A DNA stretch of 64,000 nucleotides from an uncultured Opitutales bacterium (GCA_900545715.1 URAJ01000003.1:58649-122648); one strand, 5' to 3'; numbered from the stretch's first letter, positions 46,874-56,418 are shown. Notes: generated from the letters alone by a model not told the origin. Translations and numbers: made by a program.

Positions 46874-49381
46874 TTAAAATACGGTGCCGAACGAGAAGTT
46901 AAACTGCATGCCGTCGTCGTTGTACTCGTCGGATTTCAATGGGAAGCCGAGGTCTATTCTCATTGGGGCGCCCATTAGCAGCACGCGGAACCCGAAGCCG
47001 AAGTCTGAGCAATAGTCGGAGGGATTCCAGTCCCACGAGTCGCTGTTTACAAAGCCGATGTCGTAGAATACGGCAAAACGCACGGGATTGAACAACTCTA
47101 TCGAATATTCAGCCGACACAAACGCAAAAGTGTTTCCGCCCAAAGGCTCTTCGGTAGTCGGGTCGAGCTTGCCAACTTTCCTGTATTTGAAGCCGCGCAT
47201 ATTGTACCCGCCGCCGAGGAAGAACCTTTCAAAGTACGGAACGTCCTTTCCGCCGTAGCCCTGCACTGTGCCCGTTCTGCCGACTATCGAGAACACCTGT
47301 TTGCCAAAATCAAACGTCGGGATCCACCAGCCTGCGCGCGCCTCTATGCGGTATAAATTGGTTTGCCCCATGAGGGGGCCGCCGGCCAAGTCCTGTATCA
47401 ATTCAAGTCTCGTTCCGCGCGTCGGGGTCATATAGCTGTCGCGCGTATCTCTCAAGAAAGACAGGCTTATTTGCGACAGCGAACGGCTACCTATATCCTG
47501 TTCTGGTATTACATTTCCCCGAATTTTGTCGTCAACATTGTAAATATCGACGAGCTCAAGCTTGTACGCTAGGCGCGCTTCTATATCCCCGTATATGCGC
47601 TTGCGCAGGTAGTTTGTCACGCCAAGGCGCATTTCTGAATAGTAGTCGGAATAGTAGTCGGAGTCTGTGCGATACAAGTCTATGCCGTAGGCGAGTTCGC
47701 GGTTAAACACCCACGGTTCTTCAAAGCTTATTATAATTTGGTTAGACTCCAAACCTATAGTGCCGCGAACCCTGAATTTCTGCCCGGCGCCCTGAAAATA
47801 ATTGTTGTAGTTGGAATAGTCAAAATTGCTCTGTGTCACTTCAACGGTCGCGACAAGGCTTTCAACCGTGCTGAATCCAGCTCCAAAAGTAAGGTTGCCC
47901 GTTCTTCCCTCCTTTACCGCTATTCTCAGATTTTTGCGCTGCGGAATATTTGTATCTTCTGGAGAAAGCGTCACTTCGTCAAAGAAGCGCGTTTCCTTTA
48001 AGCGGTTTTCGGAAATTTTCATTCTGCGCAAATCGAATATCGCCCCGGGCTCCATCGCAATTTCGCGGATTATTACTTCGCTTTTCGTCTTGTCGTTGCC
48101 CTGAATGTTTATGGATTCAAGGTAAAACATCTTGCTCTCGATAATGTCTATTATCAGGTCGATGTTGTCTGTGTTTACATTCGGGCGGCGCAATACCCTT
48201 ACTATCGTATCTATATATCCGTACTGTCCGTAATATTCGCGTATCTGCTCTATCAGCTTGTCAACCTTCGACGGTGAAAACACATTGCCCTCGGTCAAAT
48301 CAAAGTAGTCCACAAACTTCATCAGCTCGCTGTCGGAAAAGCCCTCAAGGGTGTTTCCTTTAAACGACACTTTCCCGACTTTGTATTGATGGTTGGGAAC
48401 TATGTTTATGACAATATCCATATCCCCGGGCGCATCTTCGTCTGGAAATTCAAACTTTATTTTTGAATCGTCGATTTCAACGTCGAGATAGCCGTGGTCG
48501 CGGTAAAATTTGCGGAGCTTTTCTATGTCCGCCTGAAAGTCCTCCTCCTTAAACCTACCGTTGTCCGTAAGGTGGGATATTAGCGGAATCCAAGTGTCGG
48601 TCTTCATCTCCGAAAGCAAATCGACCGAGTCAAAATCCTTGTCCTTCTCTCCGAACATAAAACGGCCTATTTTGCTCCAAAAGCCGTACTGCTTCTCGAC
48701 GCGCGGGTCTCCGGTAAAGCGTATGTTTTGAATTTCAATGTCGCCGCCCTCGTCTATGTCAAAGACAACCGCCCCGACGCCCGTGTCGTCGTTACGCTCT
48801 ATCGAATAATTTACCTTTGCGAGCGAGTATCCCTTCTTTTGGTAATAGGCTTTAATCTTGTCGGCGTCGCGCTTTACCGCGACTTCGCTTAGCGGCGCCC
48901 CGGCGTACGTGTCGATTTCCTTCTGCAGCCTCGCCCCCGAAAACGTTTTGTTGCCGCTAAACGCTATTTGCGAAACCCTGTACTTGGGGATAATCGTAAA
49001 ATCAATGTCGAGATTCCCGTTTGAATCCACGCTTCTTTTGGCATCGACAAAGTCGTAAAATCCGGTGGAGTAAATCGAGCGTATGGACTGGTCGAGGGCG
49101 CGCTGGTCGAACTTCATTCCCTTTCTAAGGCGTATGTGCGCGTACACTGCCTCTTTTGAGACATTCTGCTTGCCCTCTATATTTACGTTAACATTGTTTA
49201 TAGTGCGCTGCTCGTCGGGGATCTGTTTCGCTGTCCCGAAGCCAGGCATTACAGGAACTTGCTGGGCATATATCCCGACGCCGCAAAGCGAAAACGCAAC
49301 CCCCGCAGCAATTCCCGCCGCGATTCTCCGCAGCTCAAACGCGCGCGGACAAAAAATTCTATGCTTGTTAAATATCGACAT
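46874..49381 (-). CDS. bamA: Outer membrane protein assembly factor BamA
   Basis: 835 residues with a signal peptide (about 1-40, ending GIYAQ), POTRA domains over about residues 55-440, and a C-terminal 16-strand barrel. Typical points are VNVNIEGKQNVSKEAVYAHI (POTRA 1), then FSGNKTFSGARLQKEI and the barrel motif ERFFLGGGYNMRGF. BamA folds and inserts beta-barrel proteins into the outer membrane. Its ATG lies inside the end of dnaB (14-base overlap), an unexpected coupling between replication and envelope genes. Confidence 0.95.
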   Translation of the reverse strand: MSIFNKHRIFCPRAFELRRIAAGIAAGVAFSLCGVGIYAQQVPVMPGFGTAKQIPDEQRTINNVNVNIEGKQNVSKEAVYAHIRLRKGMKFDQRALDQSIRSIYSTGFYDFVDAKRSVDSNGNLDIDFTIIPKYRVSQIAFSGNKTFSGARLQKEIDTYAGAPLSEVAVKRDADKIKAYYQKKGYSLAKVNYSIERNDDTGVGAVVFDIDEGGDIEIQNIRFTGDPRVEKQYGFWSKIGRFMFGEKDKDFDSVDLLSEMKTDTWIPLISHLTDNGRFKEEDFQADIEKLRKFYRDHGYLDVEIDDSKIKFEFPDEDAPGDMDIVINIVPNHQYKVGKVSFKGNTLEGFSDSELMKFVDYFDLTEGNVFSPSKVDKLIEQIREYYGQYGYIDTIVRVLRRPNVNTDNIDLIIDIIESKMFYLESINIQGNDKTKSEVIIREIAMEPGAIFDLRRMKISENRLKETRFFDEVTLSPEDTNIPQRKNLRIAVKEGRTGNLTFGAGFSTVESLVATVEVTQSNFDYSNYNNYFQGAGQKFRVRGTIGLESNQIIISFEEPWVFNRELAYGIDLYRTDSDYYSDYYSEMRLGVTNYLRKRIYGDIEARLAYKLELVDIYNVDDKIRGNVIPEQDIGSRSLSQISLSFLRDTRDSYMTPTRGTRLELIQDLAGGPLMGQTNLYRIEARAGWWIPTFDFGKQVFSIVGRTGTVQGYGGKDVPYFERFFLGGGYNMRGFKYRKVGKLDPTTEEPLGGNTFAFVSAEYSIELFNPVRFAVFYDIGFVNSDSWDWNPSDYCSDFGFGFRVLLMGAPMRIDLGFPLKSDEYNDDGMQFNFSFGTVF

Positions 49382-50819
49382 CGTCTCTGAGGGAATAATT
49401 TTCGTAGCGGGTATAGTTTCTGTTGAAAAGCAAAGTCACAACGCCAGTCGGGCCGTTGCGCTGTTTGGCAAGTTCCGCGCGTATCAGCCACTGCGAATTT
49501 GAAGTTGCATCGTCATCAGTGGCAGATTTTCGCTGTCTGCTCAAGAGTAAAATGGCGTCGGCGTCCTGCTCTATTGAACCCGATTCGCGCAAGTCGCTCG
49601 CGCGGGGCGGCCGGGTCTCTTTTTCGGACTCGCGGTTTAACTGCGCGAGAACTATAACCGGCGCCCTAAGCTCCTTGGACATCGCCTTCATTCCGCGCGA
49701 GATTTCGGCGACTTCCTGCTCTCGCGGAAGGTTCGGGTCGCTGCCGCGCAAAAGCTGAAGATAGTCCACTATCACAAGCCCAAGATTTCCGCCGAGCTGC
49801 TGGTTCAGCCGCCGCGCCTTGGCGCGCATCTCGAGTATTGAAATGCCTGCCGTGTCGTCAATCCAGAGCGGGGCGTTTTTCAATTCTTTGGCGGTCGCGG
49901 ATATGTCGGCAAGCGCCTCCTTCTTTATCATGCCCCTTCCGAGAGCATGCTGGTCGATTCGCGCGCGGGAGGCTATGATTCGCTGGTGCAGCTGCTCCGC
50001 GAGCATCTCGAGCGAAAATATCAAAGTAGGTACTGGCTCTTTGCCAAACAGGGCTTTTTCGGCAATGTTTAAAGCGATAGAAGTTTTGCCAGTGCCCGGG
50101 CGGCCGGCGATTACAATCATCTCGTTCGGGTGCAGCCCGCCCATGAGCTCGTCGAGGCGCGTAAATCCGGTCGGGACGCCTATCATTTCCCCCTTATTTT
50201 TTATTAGGGCCCTTATCCGCTCGACAGCCGCGTCAACCTGGTCGGGAGCGTCGGCTTTTTTGACGGTGTCGCCTACCCTGTCCTGGGAGATTCCGAGAAT
50301 TTTTTCCTCAACCGACTCTATAAAATAGTCTATGCTACCTGTATTTTTATACGCGCCCTCTATCGCATTGTAGCACGCGTGTATTAGCGTGCGCAAAAAA
50401 TATTTTTCGCGTATTATTGAAAGCCACTCCTGAAAATGCGCGGGAGTCTCTATTCGGCCTGCTATGCGGTTTATTTCGACAATCCCTCCCGCGTCTTCAA
50501 GCAGGTTTCGCGAATTTAGATATTCGGCAAGCACTATTTCGTCTATCTCGCGCTTTTGGTTGTAGAGCGCGAGCATTGCCGAATATATAATTTTGTGCGA
50601 AGGCTTAAAAAAGTAATCCTCGCGGATTTTAGAGGAAATGCACGTAGTTATTACGTCGGAGGAAGTGTCGCGCATGATGCTCGCAAGCACACCCTCCTCC
50701 GCATCCACATTATGCGGGAGATCTCGATCAAAAATAGATGACGCCCCTTCAGACTTAAAAGCCGCGAAGCCACTTTTTCGTCGCCCCGCGGTTTTTTTTT
50801 GTGGAAAACTTTCCTCCAT
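49368..50819 (-). CDS. dnaB: Replicative DNA helicase DnaB
   Basis: 483 residues. A variable basic N-terminus (about 1-35) leads to the DnaB N-domain (LPHNVDAEEGVLASIM). The RecA-like motor has Walker A GRPGTGKT, then FSLEMLAEQLHQRI and Walker B (GLVIVDYLQLL), and the arginine-finger region SDLRESGSIEQDADAILLL. It unwinds DNA at the replication fork. It follows rplI by 21 bases in the classical rpsF-ssb-rplI-dnaB order and overlaps bamA at its 3' end. Confidence 0.96.
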   Translation of the reverse strand: MEESFPQKKTAGRRKSGFAAFKSEGASSIFDRDLPHNVDAEEGVLASIMRDTSSDVITTCISSKIREDYFFKPSHKIIYSAMLALYNQKREIDEIVLAEYLNSRNLLEDAGGIVEINRIAGRIETPAHFQEWLSIIREKYFLRTLIHACYNAIEGAYKNTGSIDYFIESVEEKILGISQDRVGDTVKKADAPDQVDAAVERIRALIKNKGEMIGVPTGFTRLDELMGGLHPNEMIVIAGRPGTGKTSIALNIAEKALFGKEPVPTLIFSLEMLAEQLHQRIIASRARIDQHALGRGMIKKEALADISATAKELKNAPLWIDDTAGISILEMRAKARRLNQQLGGNLGLVIVDYLQLLRGSDPNLPREQEVAEISRGMKAMSKELRAPVIVLAQLNRESEKETRPPRASDLRESGSIEQDADAILLLSRQRKSATDDDATSNSQWLIRAELAKQRNGPTGVVTLLFNRNYTRYENYSLRDDVDI

Positions 50820-50840
50820 CGGAATTTGACTCCGAAAGGA

Positions 50841-51335
50841 TTATTTCTTGCTTTCTTCGGCGGCAGCCGGTTCTTCTATCGGATTTTCCGAAACTACCTC
50901 AAAGCTGAAATCGACCTTTACGTCGTGATGGAGCTTTATCTGGGCGGTATGCTTGCCAAGCTCCTTGACGGGAGCTGCAAGATGTATCGCCTTCTTGGGC
51001 AGTTCTACGCCGCCTTCGGCAATCTTGGCGAGCAAATCGGCCGCTGTGACTGAGCCGAACAGCTTGCCGCCCTCGCCGGTCTTTACGGCGAACGCTATCG
51101 ACATATCGGCCAGCACCTTGGCAAGCGCCTGCGCGTTTTCAAGCTCTTTGGCTTCGCGCAGCTCGCGCGCTTTTATAAGGGCTTCAATCTGCTTTTTATT
51201 GGCTTTGTTTACGGGAATCGCAACCTTCTTGGGGAAAAGGAAATTGCGGGCGTATCCCGCTTTTACGGTGACTTGTTCGCCTTCTCCGCCCAGGTTTTCG
51301 ACGGGCTTTAATATTAATACTTTGGTTGTAGCCAT
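50841..51335 (-). CDS. rplI: 50S ribosomal protein L9
   Basis: 164 residues. The N-terminal signature VENLGGEGEQVTVKAGYARNFL and PKKVAIP binds 23S rRNA; a long helix (KKQIEALIKARELREAKELEN) connects to the C-terminal domain (GGKLFGSVTAADLLAKI). A short acidic alanine-rich tail is added at the end. It lies between ssb and dnaB. The gene rpsR, normally between ssb and rplI, is missing: only 49 bases lie between them. Confidence 0.96.
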   Translation of the reverse strand: MATTKVLILKPVENLGGEGEQVTVKAGYARNFLFPKKVAIPVNKANKKQIEALIKARELREAKELENAQALAKVLADMSIAFAVKTGEGGKLFGSVTAADLLAKIAEGGVELPKKAIHLAAPVKELGKHTAQIKLHHDVKVDFSFEVVSENPIEEPAAAEESKK

Positions 51336-51384
51336 ATTTGTTTACTTTTTTTAATTGAAATTAATCGCAATAGACCGGCGCATA

Positions 51385-51846
51385 TCAGAATGGGACATCG
51401 TCGTCTTCGAGATCTTCGTTGCGCGGCGCGGGCGCATGCTGGCGCTGTTGGCGCGGAGCCGGGGAGGACGAAGAATAGTCTCCACCGTCATATCCGCCGT
51501 TCTGCTGGTCGCGGGAAGATCCCACAAACTCGAATCTTTCGAGAACGACAAGCAGCTTCGTGCGCTTTTGCCCGGTCTGTTTGTCTTCCCATGAATCCTG
51601 CCTAAGCCTTCCCTCTATCAGTATCGGACGCCCCTTCGAGAAAAACTTGGCGATGTTTTCCGCAGTTCTGCCGAAGGAATCCACTTCAACAAAACAAGTC
51701 TCGTCGCGGGTGGAACCGTCTTGAGAATTGTACGAGCGGTTCACGGCGATGGAAAAACGGCAAACGCTCGTCCCGCTCTGAGTCTGCCTCAACTCGGGGT
51801 CGCGCGTGAAATTGCCCATCAAAATTACTTTGTTGAACGAGGACAT
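51385..51846 (-). CDS. ssb: Single-stranded DNA-binding protein
   Basis: 153 residues. The OB-fold is seen in NKVILMGNFTRDPELRQTQSGT, then FVEVDSFGRTAENIAKFFSKG and ILIEGRLRQDSWEDKQTGQ. A glycine/serine/glutamine-rich linker ends in the acidic tip DDDVPF, the docking site for other replication and repair proteins. It lies 19 bases behind rpsF and 49 before rplI. Confidence 0.96.
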   Translation of the reverse strand: MSSFNKVILMGNFTRDPELRQTQSGTSVCRFSIAVNRSYNSQDGSTRDETCFVEVDSFGRTAENIAKFFSKGRPILIEGRLRQDSWEDKQTGQKRTKLLVVLERFEFVGSSRDQQNGGYDGGDYSSSSPAPRQQRQHAPAPRNEDLEDDDVPF

Positions 51847-51865
51847 CGTTTTACGGAGTTTAGAG

Positions 51866-52156
51866 TTACTTCGAGAGCACGAGTATGCGGTTTACCGTCT
51901 TGTCGAGGCGGAATTTTTCCTTTATAAGCGCGTTCGACGACGATTCACCCTCATAGTTTACGTCCACATAAATTCCCACGGGAAAGTTGCGGTCGGTCGT
52001 GCGGGCAAAACTCTTCTGTCCGAGATTTTCCACAGACTCTATCTTGCAGCCGCAAGATTCGACTACGGACTTTATCTTCTCTATGAGCGTTTCGACAGGC
52101 TCTGTATAACCTCTCGTGTCGAGGATAAACGTTGCTTTATACTTCTTGGTATTCAT
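51866..52156 (-). CDS. rpsF: 30S ribosomal protein S6
   Basis: The ATG at 52156 (MNTKKYKATFILDTRG) is chosen; the open frame continues upstream for 50 codons but that part is not S6-like. 96 residues, full length, with the helix-strand pattern of S6 (EKIKSVVESCGCKIESVENLG, then VDVNYEGESSSNALIKEKF). First gene of the rpsF-ssb-rplI-dnaB-bamA-ompH run. A TTGACA on the minus strand (52200-52195) 39 bases upstream of the start may be the -35 box; the -10 box is weak (CAATTT). Confidence 0.93.
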   Translation of the reverse strand: MNTKKYKATFILDTRGYTEPVETLIEKIKSVVESCGCKIESVENLGQKSFARTTDRNFPVGIYVDVNYEGESSSNALIKEKFRLDKTVNRILVLSK

Positions 52157-53266
52157 ATGTTGTGTTTGTTTAAATTGTCTTTGTTTTTTATGTTTGTCAA
52201 AAATTATATGGCATCTCGGAAATTTAGTGCGTAAAAGCCGTTGCCCCGAGAGTCCCGGCAGAATTTTAATCCGCCAAAGATATGCCCGTTTTAATGCTCT
52301 TTGCAAACCTCAACGAAAAGTTCGCAGGTTCGCGGCGTCCGTCCATGGATTCTTTGGGATTTAGCATCGAGCGATATTGATACCTCTACAACTCTTAAAT
52401 CCGATTCTATTGGGTTTTGTAAGAATTTCACGCAGGTTTCAGAAGCAGATTTTGACGTTTACCCCGAGAGTAAAACATGTTGCATTCTCACCGACTCCCA
52501 AGATTGAACACAACTTTGGAGCGCCAGTTTAAAAATTCTGCATTTTCAAGTCCCAAACCAAAGCGCATTCAAAAGCTCGCAGACCCTTAAATCCGACCGC
52601 ATTAAATTGGAAGTGCCATCGCGCGCAATTAGCTTAAAATGCCTTTTTGAATTTCTCGGTCGTCTTCTTGAGAGCAGGAATACAATCTGAAAACTCTACC
52701 ATTGCCGATAGACTCAGCTAAAATCTCGGATCTGGAATACAACCTATTACCTCCAATCAAGCGGCCTTTTCTCAACTCTGCGTTTTTTCAAAACAGCCGA
52801 ATTCTTGTACGCCTCTATCCTTAAAACCAAAAGAAATTTTTCAGCCTCAAAGAAAAGAAACCCGCTTCGCAAAGGAAAAATCCATACACGGAATTTTCAA
52901 GCCATAGAAACCGCGCCAGCCAAAAGAGAAATCTCTACGGGACTTGCAAGGATACAATCGAGCAGTACCGCTCGCCTATCAAATCACCCCTCAATGGTTT
53001 TGGGCTATTCCTCCGCAAGAAAAAAATTCCCTTCGCAAAATCAAACCGCAAATTATTAAAAATTTCAAGCTCGCATGCGTTGCGTGGAAAATTCGCTTTG
53101 GGGATAATCCTAAGAACCTTTGAAGTATCCGGCCGCGGACTCATCTCAAGCGATTCCCAACTTTCCAAGGAAATCAACCGGAGATTTTCTATCGGCTACA
53201 AGCCGCTGTTTTTCAAGAAACCAGCCTGCACCCCAAGTGATTTTCGGAGCGTGCCGGCCGCCCAAA
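52157..53266. other. 1.1-kb gene-poor region between rpsF and pth
   Basis: No convincing gene on either strand. Short open frames (for example 52805-53059 and 53080-53367 on the plus strand) have no ribosome-binding site and odd composition. Two places share the phrase CTTAAATCCGA (52395-52405 and near 52588), hinting at old repeats. It may be a very decayed gene or an RNA; I cannot tell which. Confidence 0.4.
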
Positions 53267-53418
53267 CCCACAACTTGCGTCTGAGAGCGCGAATATTTCC
53301 GAAGAGATCTAAGATTTCCGATTTATCACGTTTTGAAGCGCCATCTGCTCCCACAACTTGCGTCTAGGAGCGCGGAGACTTCCGAGAAGATCTATGATTT
53401 CCGATTTATCACGTTTTG
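53267..53418 (-). repeat. Tandem copy of the pth 3' end
   Basis: Two units of 69 bases, 53267-53335 and 53350-53418, repeat with a period of 83 and about 85% identity. The second unit covers the last 27 bases of pth including its stop. The first unit still spells the same C-terminus and stop (QNVINRKS) outside the gene. Confidence 0.8.
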
Positions 53419-53964
53419 GGCAGCCTCAATTCCTTTAGAAACGAGCAGCTCAAAGCATAATTTAACCGGGAGATTCCCGATTGCCGCCAGATCAGGTTCG
53501 GAAAGCTTTCCGAGCACATGGTCTGCCAAATCCATTCGCTTATCAGCCTTTGCCCCAACCCCTATGCGGATTCTCGCAAAGGAATTTCCGCAGCACTCCA
53601 TAATATCAGCTACGCCGTTGTGGCCGCCGGAAGACCCTCCGACAGTAAGCTTCATTCTCCCGACTTCGAGAGTGATGTCGTCGTAGATTACGGCTACTGA
53701 GGATATGTCGGCTTTCAGGTATTTTAGAATTTTTGCGAGAGATTTCCCGCTTTCGTTCATATACCCTTCCGCAAACGCGAATGTTAAATCGCAAGATCCA
53801 ATCGAGCCTTTCGCCAAATAAGCGTTTGCGTATTTGTTGAAGCGCATAAACGGCACTCCGCAAGACTTCGCCAGACCTTCGAGAACGATGGCCCCGGCAT
53901 TGTGCCTTGTGAGCGCGTAGCGGGCTTCGGAATTTCCGAGGCCGACTGCGATATTGACGGACAT
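53392..53964 (-). CDS. pth: Peptidyl-tRNA hydrolase
   Basis: 190 residues. The active-site residues are in place: N11 (VGLGNSEARYALTRHNAG), catalytic H21, the aspartate of IYDDITLEVGRMKL and SSGGHNGVADI. The enzyme frees tRNA from peptides after abortive translation. It follows rplY by 42 bases, a common pair. The last bases of the gene are repeated downstream (see repeat entry). Confidence 0.95.
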   Translation of the reverse strand: MSVNIAVGLGNSEARYALTRHNAGAIVLEGLAKSCGVPFMRFNKYANAYLAKGSIGSCDLTFAFAEGYMNESGKSLAKILKYLKADISSVAVIYDDITLEVGRMKLTVGGSSGGHNGVADIMECCGNSFARIRIGVGAKADKRMDLADHVLGKLSEPDLAAIGNLPVKLCFELLVSKGIEAAQNVINRKS

Positions 53965-54006
53965 ATTTGCCTTTTAAAGAACATTGGCGCCGAAGCGCCG
54001 AAATTT

Positions 54007-54693
54007 TTACTTCTTAGCGGGAGCAGCGCCCTTCGCGGGGGCCGCATCCTTAGCGGGCGCCGCGGCGTCCTTAGCCGCGTCGGCAGCCGGAGCTTCGCCC
54101 TCGGCGGGGGCAGGCGCAGGTTCCTCAACCTCTTCTTCTACGAGGTTGCAAGTGCAAAGAACGTCTTCGAGGTCGGACTCGAATTCAACGCCTTCCGGAG
54201 CCTTGACGTCTTTGAGGTGGATTGCTTCGCCGACTTTCAAGTTGGTGACGTCAATTTCGATCATTTCCGGCAGGTCGCGGGGACGGCATTTTACGCGGAC
54301 TTCGTGTTCGTGTATTTCTATGACGCCGTTCTCGTTCTTAACGCCGTAAGATTCGCCAAAGAAATGTAGCGGAAGAGTGGCATGCATGGGTTTGCCCCTT
54401 ACGACTTCAATAAAGTCGACATGCTCAACTGCCGAAGTCAATGGATTGCGCGCCACATCTTTAAGCATTGCATAGCGCGATTCCGTTCCGTCGGAGAACG
54501 CCAATTCTATAAGGACAGCCTTACCTGCAACCTGTTTCAAGGCCGCAACGAGGCTCTTTTCATCTATCAGGAGGTTCTTTTCGCCGCTTTCGCCGTATAT
54601 AACTGCGGGAATTTGGCCGCTCTTGCGATAGCGTTTCGCCGAGTTGCCGCCTATTTGAGTCCTGATGGTAGAGTTTAAGTTTATCTGCTTCAT
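54007..54693 (-). CDS. rplY: 50S ribosomal protein L25/general stress protein Ctc
   Basis: The ATG at 54693 (MKQINLNSTIRTQIGG) is chosen; 15 further codons upstream are not family-like. 228 residues: the L25 5S-rRNA-binding domain (about 1-95, RKSGQIPAVIYGE), the TL5/Ctc C-domain (VRVKCRPRDLPEMIEIDVTNL and KVGEAIHLKDVK), and a 40-residue tail of Ala, Pro, Lys and Glu. The tail is of unknown use and looks repetitive (APAKDAAPAKGAAPAKK). Directly upstream of pth. Confidence 0.94.
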   Translation of the reverse strand: MKQINLNSTIRTQIGGNSAKRYRKSGQIPAVIYGESGEKNLLIDEKSLVAALKQVAGKAVLIELAFSDGTESRYAMLKDVARNPLTSAVEHVDFIEVVRGKPMHATLPLHFFGESYGVKNENGVIEIHEHEVRVKCRPRDLPEMIEIDVTNLKVGEAIHLKDVKAPEGVEFESDLEDVLCTCNLVEEEVEEPAPAPAEGEAPAADAAKDAAAPAKDAAPAKGAAPAKK

Positions 54694-54989
54694 TTTGCTA
54701 TGGTTATGTAAAATGCCTATATGATGATGCCCCGCCAAACCTAACGATTCGACAAGATATCATTGAATTAAAAGGCTATTACTTTATTTGTGTTCAGATT
54801 AAAATCAATAAAATTTTTCAATCCCAATAAAATATTCACTTTGCGCCCCTAAAATTCAGGCTATTGAAGGCATTCTAAGCCGAGCATTGGCTTAGATGTA
54901 CGGCCTCCTGCGGAAGATTTTTTATTTTACGCCTTATTTCGCATTTGAAAAATTTAAACCGCAACGTTGAAAAATTTTGCGGCGGGCAT

Positions 54990-55020
54990 AAAAAAAGGGC
55001 GAAGCCAAAAAGCTTCGCCC
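54990..55020 (-). terminator. Terminator of the MocA-type oxidoreductase gene
   Basis: On the minus strand GGGCGAAGC and GCTTCGCCC (55020-55012, 55005-54997) form a 9-bp stem with a 6-base loop, followed by seven T residues. The 54694-54989 stretch contains no gene that I can see. Confidence 0.92.
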
Positions 55021-55035
55021 AATCGAAAATCGAGC

Positions 55036-56418
55036 TTAGATCCTCCTTTTGGAGGGGAGGAACTCCTTGTTGTAGGCGTACAGAGACTTTACGTACTTGT
55101 CGGCCTCGGGGCAATTTGAAAAGCTGAGTGTCGAGGGTACGTAGTTCAGTTCCCTTTCGGGGAAGATTATGCCTATCATGCCGAGCAGCGCCATTTCCGT
55201 AAACGGAGCAGCGTAGTTGAAGTTGCCCATGGGCTGCTTGCCGGCAAGGCACGCCATTGCCCATTCCATATGCGGATTTCCGGGATTGGTAGAGCGCGCA
55301 ATGGTCTTCTTGGGGAGAGCGCCGCTCTTGGCGATCTCCTTCATTCTCGGGCGCGGATAGATGTAGGTTTCGCTTCCGTATTCGTTTGTATATACGGTTT
55401 CCTTCGTGCCGACTATGAAAGTGCAGTTCGCGCGATTCCAAGGATTCTTCGGATCCGGCTTTAAAAATTCGGGATCGACGCGCTTTATTTCTTTCGGCCT
55501 GCGCCCTCCGTCGTACCAATGCAGGCGTATGCGGTTGTTGACGCCGCGCTTGTTGAGGAACGTCATTACGCTCGAAGCCTGATTCGGCCAGCTGTAATCG
55601 TTGAACGGAGTCGAGTTTGCGACTATGCTCATCGGATAGCCGAGGTCGAACGCCGAATAGGGAACGTCGAGGAAGTGGCAGGCCATGTCGCCGGCAGCAC
55701 CCGTTCCGTAGTTGCGCAGACCGCGCCAATTAAACGGAAGTATTTCTTTCGAGTAGGGCTGATAGGGCGCGACGCCGAGCCAAAGTTTGTAGTCGAGAGT
55801 CGAGGGAACAGGCTGTCCTTTCGGCATTTTTAGCTGTCCCTGGGGCCAAATCGGGCGGTTTGTCCAGATATAAATGTCTTCAATCTGTCCAATAATGCCA
55901 GCGTCGTACCATTCCTTGATTACGCGCCAACCCTCGTTTGTGTGTCCCTGGTTGCCCATTTGGGTAATTACGCCAGCCTTGTCGGCGAGCCTTTTGAGTT
56001 CGTTGGCCTCCCAAATTGTGCGGGTGAGGGGCTTTTCGCAATAGACGTGCTTGCCCTTGGCTATCGCCCATGCAGCTATTGGATAGTGCATGTGGTCGGG
56101 GGTTGCAACAGTCACAGCGTCTATCTGCTTATCCATTTTATCGAGCATTACGCGGAAGTCGCGGAAGCGCGGTACGGTGGGAAATTCTTTGTATGTTTTT
56201 GCCGCCATGGTATCGGCAACATCGCAAAATGCTGCGAACTCAACATGCGGGGAATTTCTGAAGGCGGAAATTACCGCGTCGCCTCTGCCGCCGACGCCAA
56301 CCACCGCAACTCTAAGCTTGGAATTCGGTCCGGGGGTTTTAGCAATGCTCCAAGACGGAAGAACCATAAGACCGCCGGCTACTGCGGCGCCCTTTAAGAA
56401 GTTTCTGCGATTTAACAT
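55036..56418 (-). CDS. Tat-exported Gfo/Idh/MocA family oxidoreductase
   Basis: The ATG at 56418 gives a twin-arginine signal (LNRRNFLKGAAVAGG), so the protein folds with its cofactor before export; an upstream start 42 bases earlier would bury it. The Rossmann part follows (VAVVGVGGRGDAVISAF), with ATPDHMHYPIAAWAIAKGKHV and YCEKPLT, the usual EKP lysine of the family. The C-terminal domain includes GDMACHFLDVPYSAF. About 460 residues. These enzymes oxidise or isomerise sugars with NAD(P); the substrate is unknown. It is alone on the minus strand with its own terminator and diverges from cutA. Confidence 0.9.
   Translation of the reverse strand: MLNRRNFLKGAAVAGGLMVLPSWSIAKTPGPNSKLRVAVVGVGGRGDAVISAFRNSPHVEFAAFCDVADTMAAKTYKEFPTVPRFRDFRVMLDKMDKQIDAVTVATPDHMHYPIAAWAIAKGKHVYCEKPLTRTIWEANELKRLADKAGVITQMGNQGHTNEGWRVIKEWYDAGIIGQIEDIYIWTNRPIWPQGQLKMPKGQPVPSTLDYKLWLGVAPYQPYSKEILPFNWRGLRNYGTGAAGDMACHFLDVPYSAFDLGYPMSIVANSTPFNDYSWPNQASSVMTFLNKRGVNNRIRLHWYDGGRRPKEIKRVDPEFLKPDPKNPWNRANCTFIVGTKETVYTNEYGSETYIYPRPRMKEIAKSGALPKKTIARSTNPGNPHMEWAMACLAGKQPMGNFNYAAPFTEMALLGMIGIIFPERELNYVPSTLSFSNCPEADKYVKSLYAYNKEFLPSKRRI

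Noticed and set aside
52805..53367. Two plus-strand frames in the gene-poor region
   Set aside because: Ser/Lys/Arg-rich, no start signals, and the second runs through the pth repeat.
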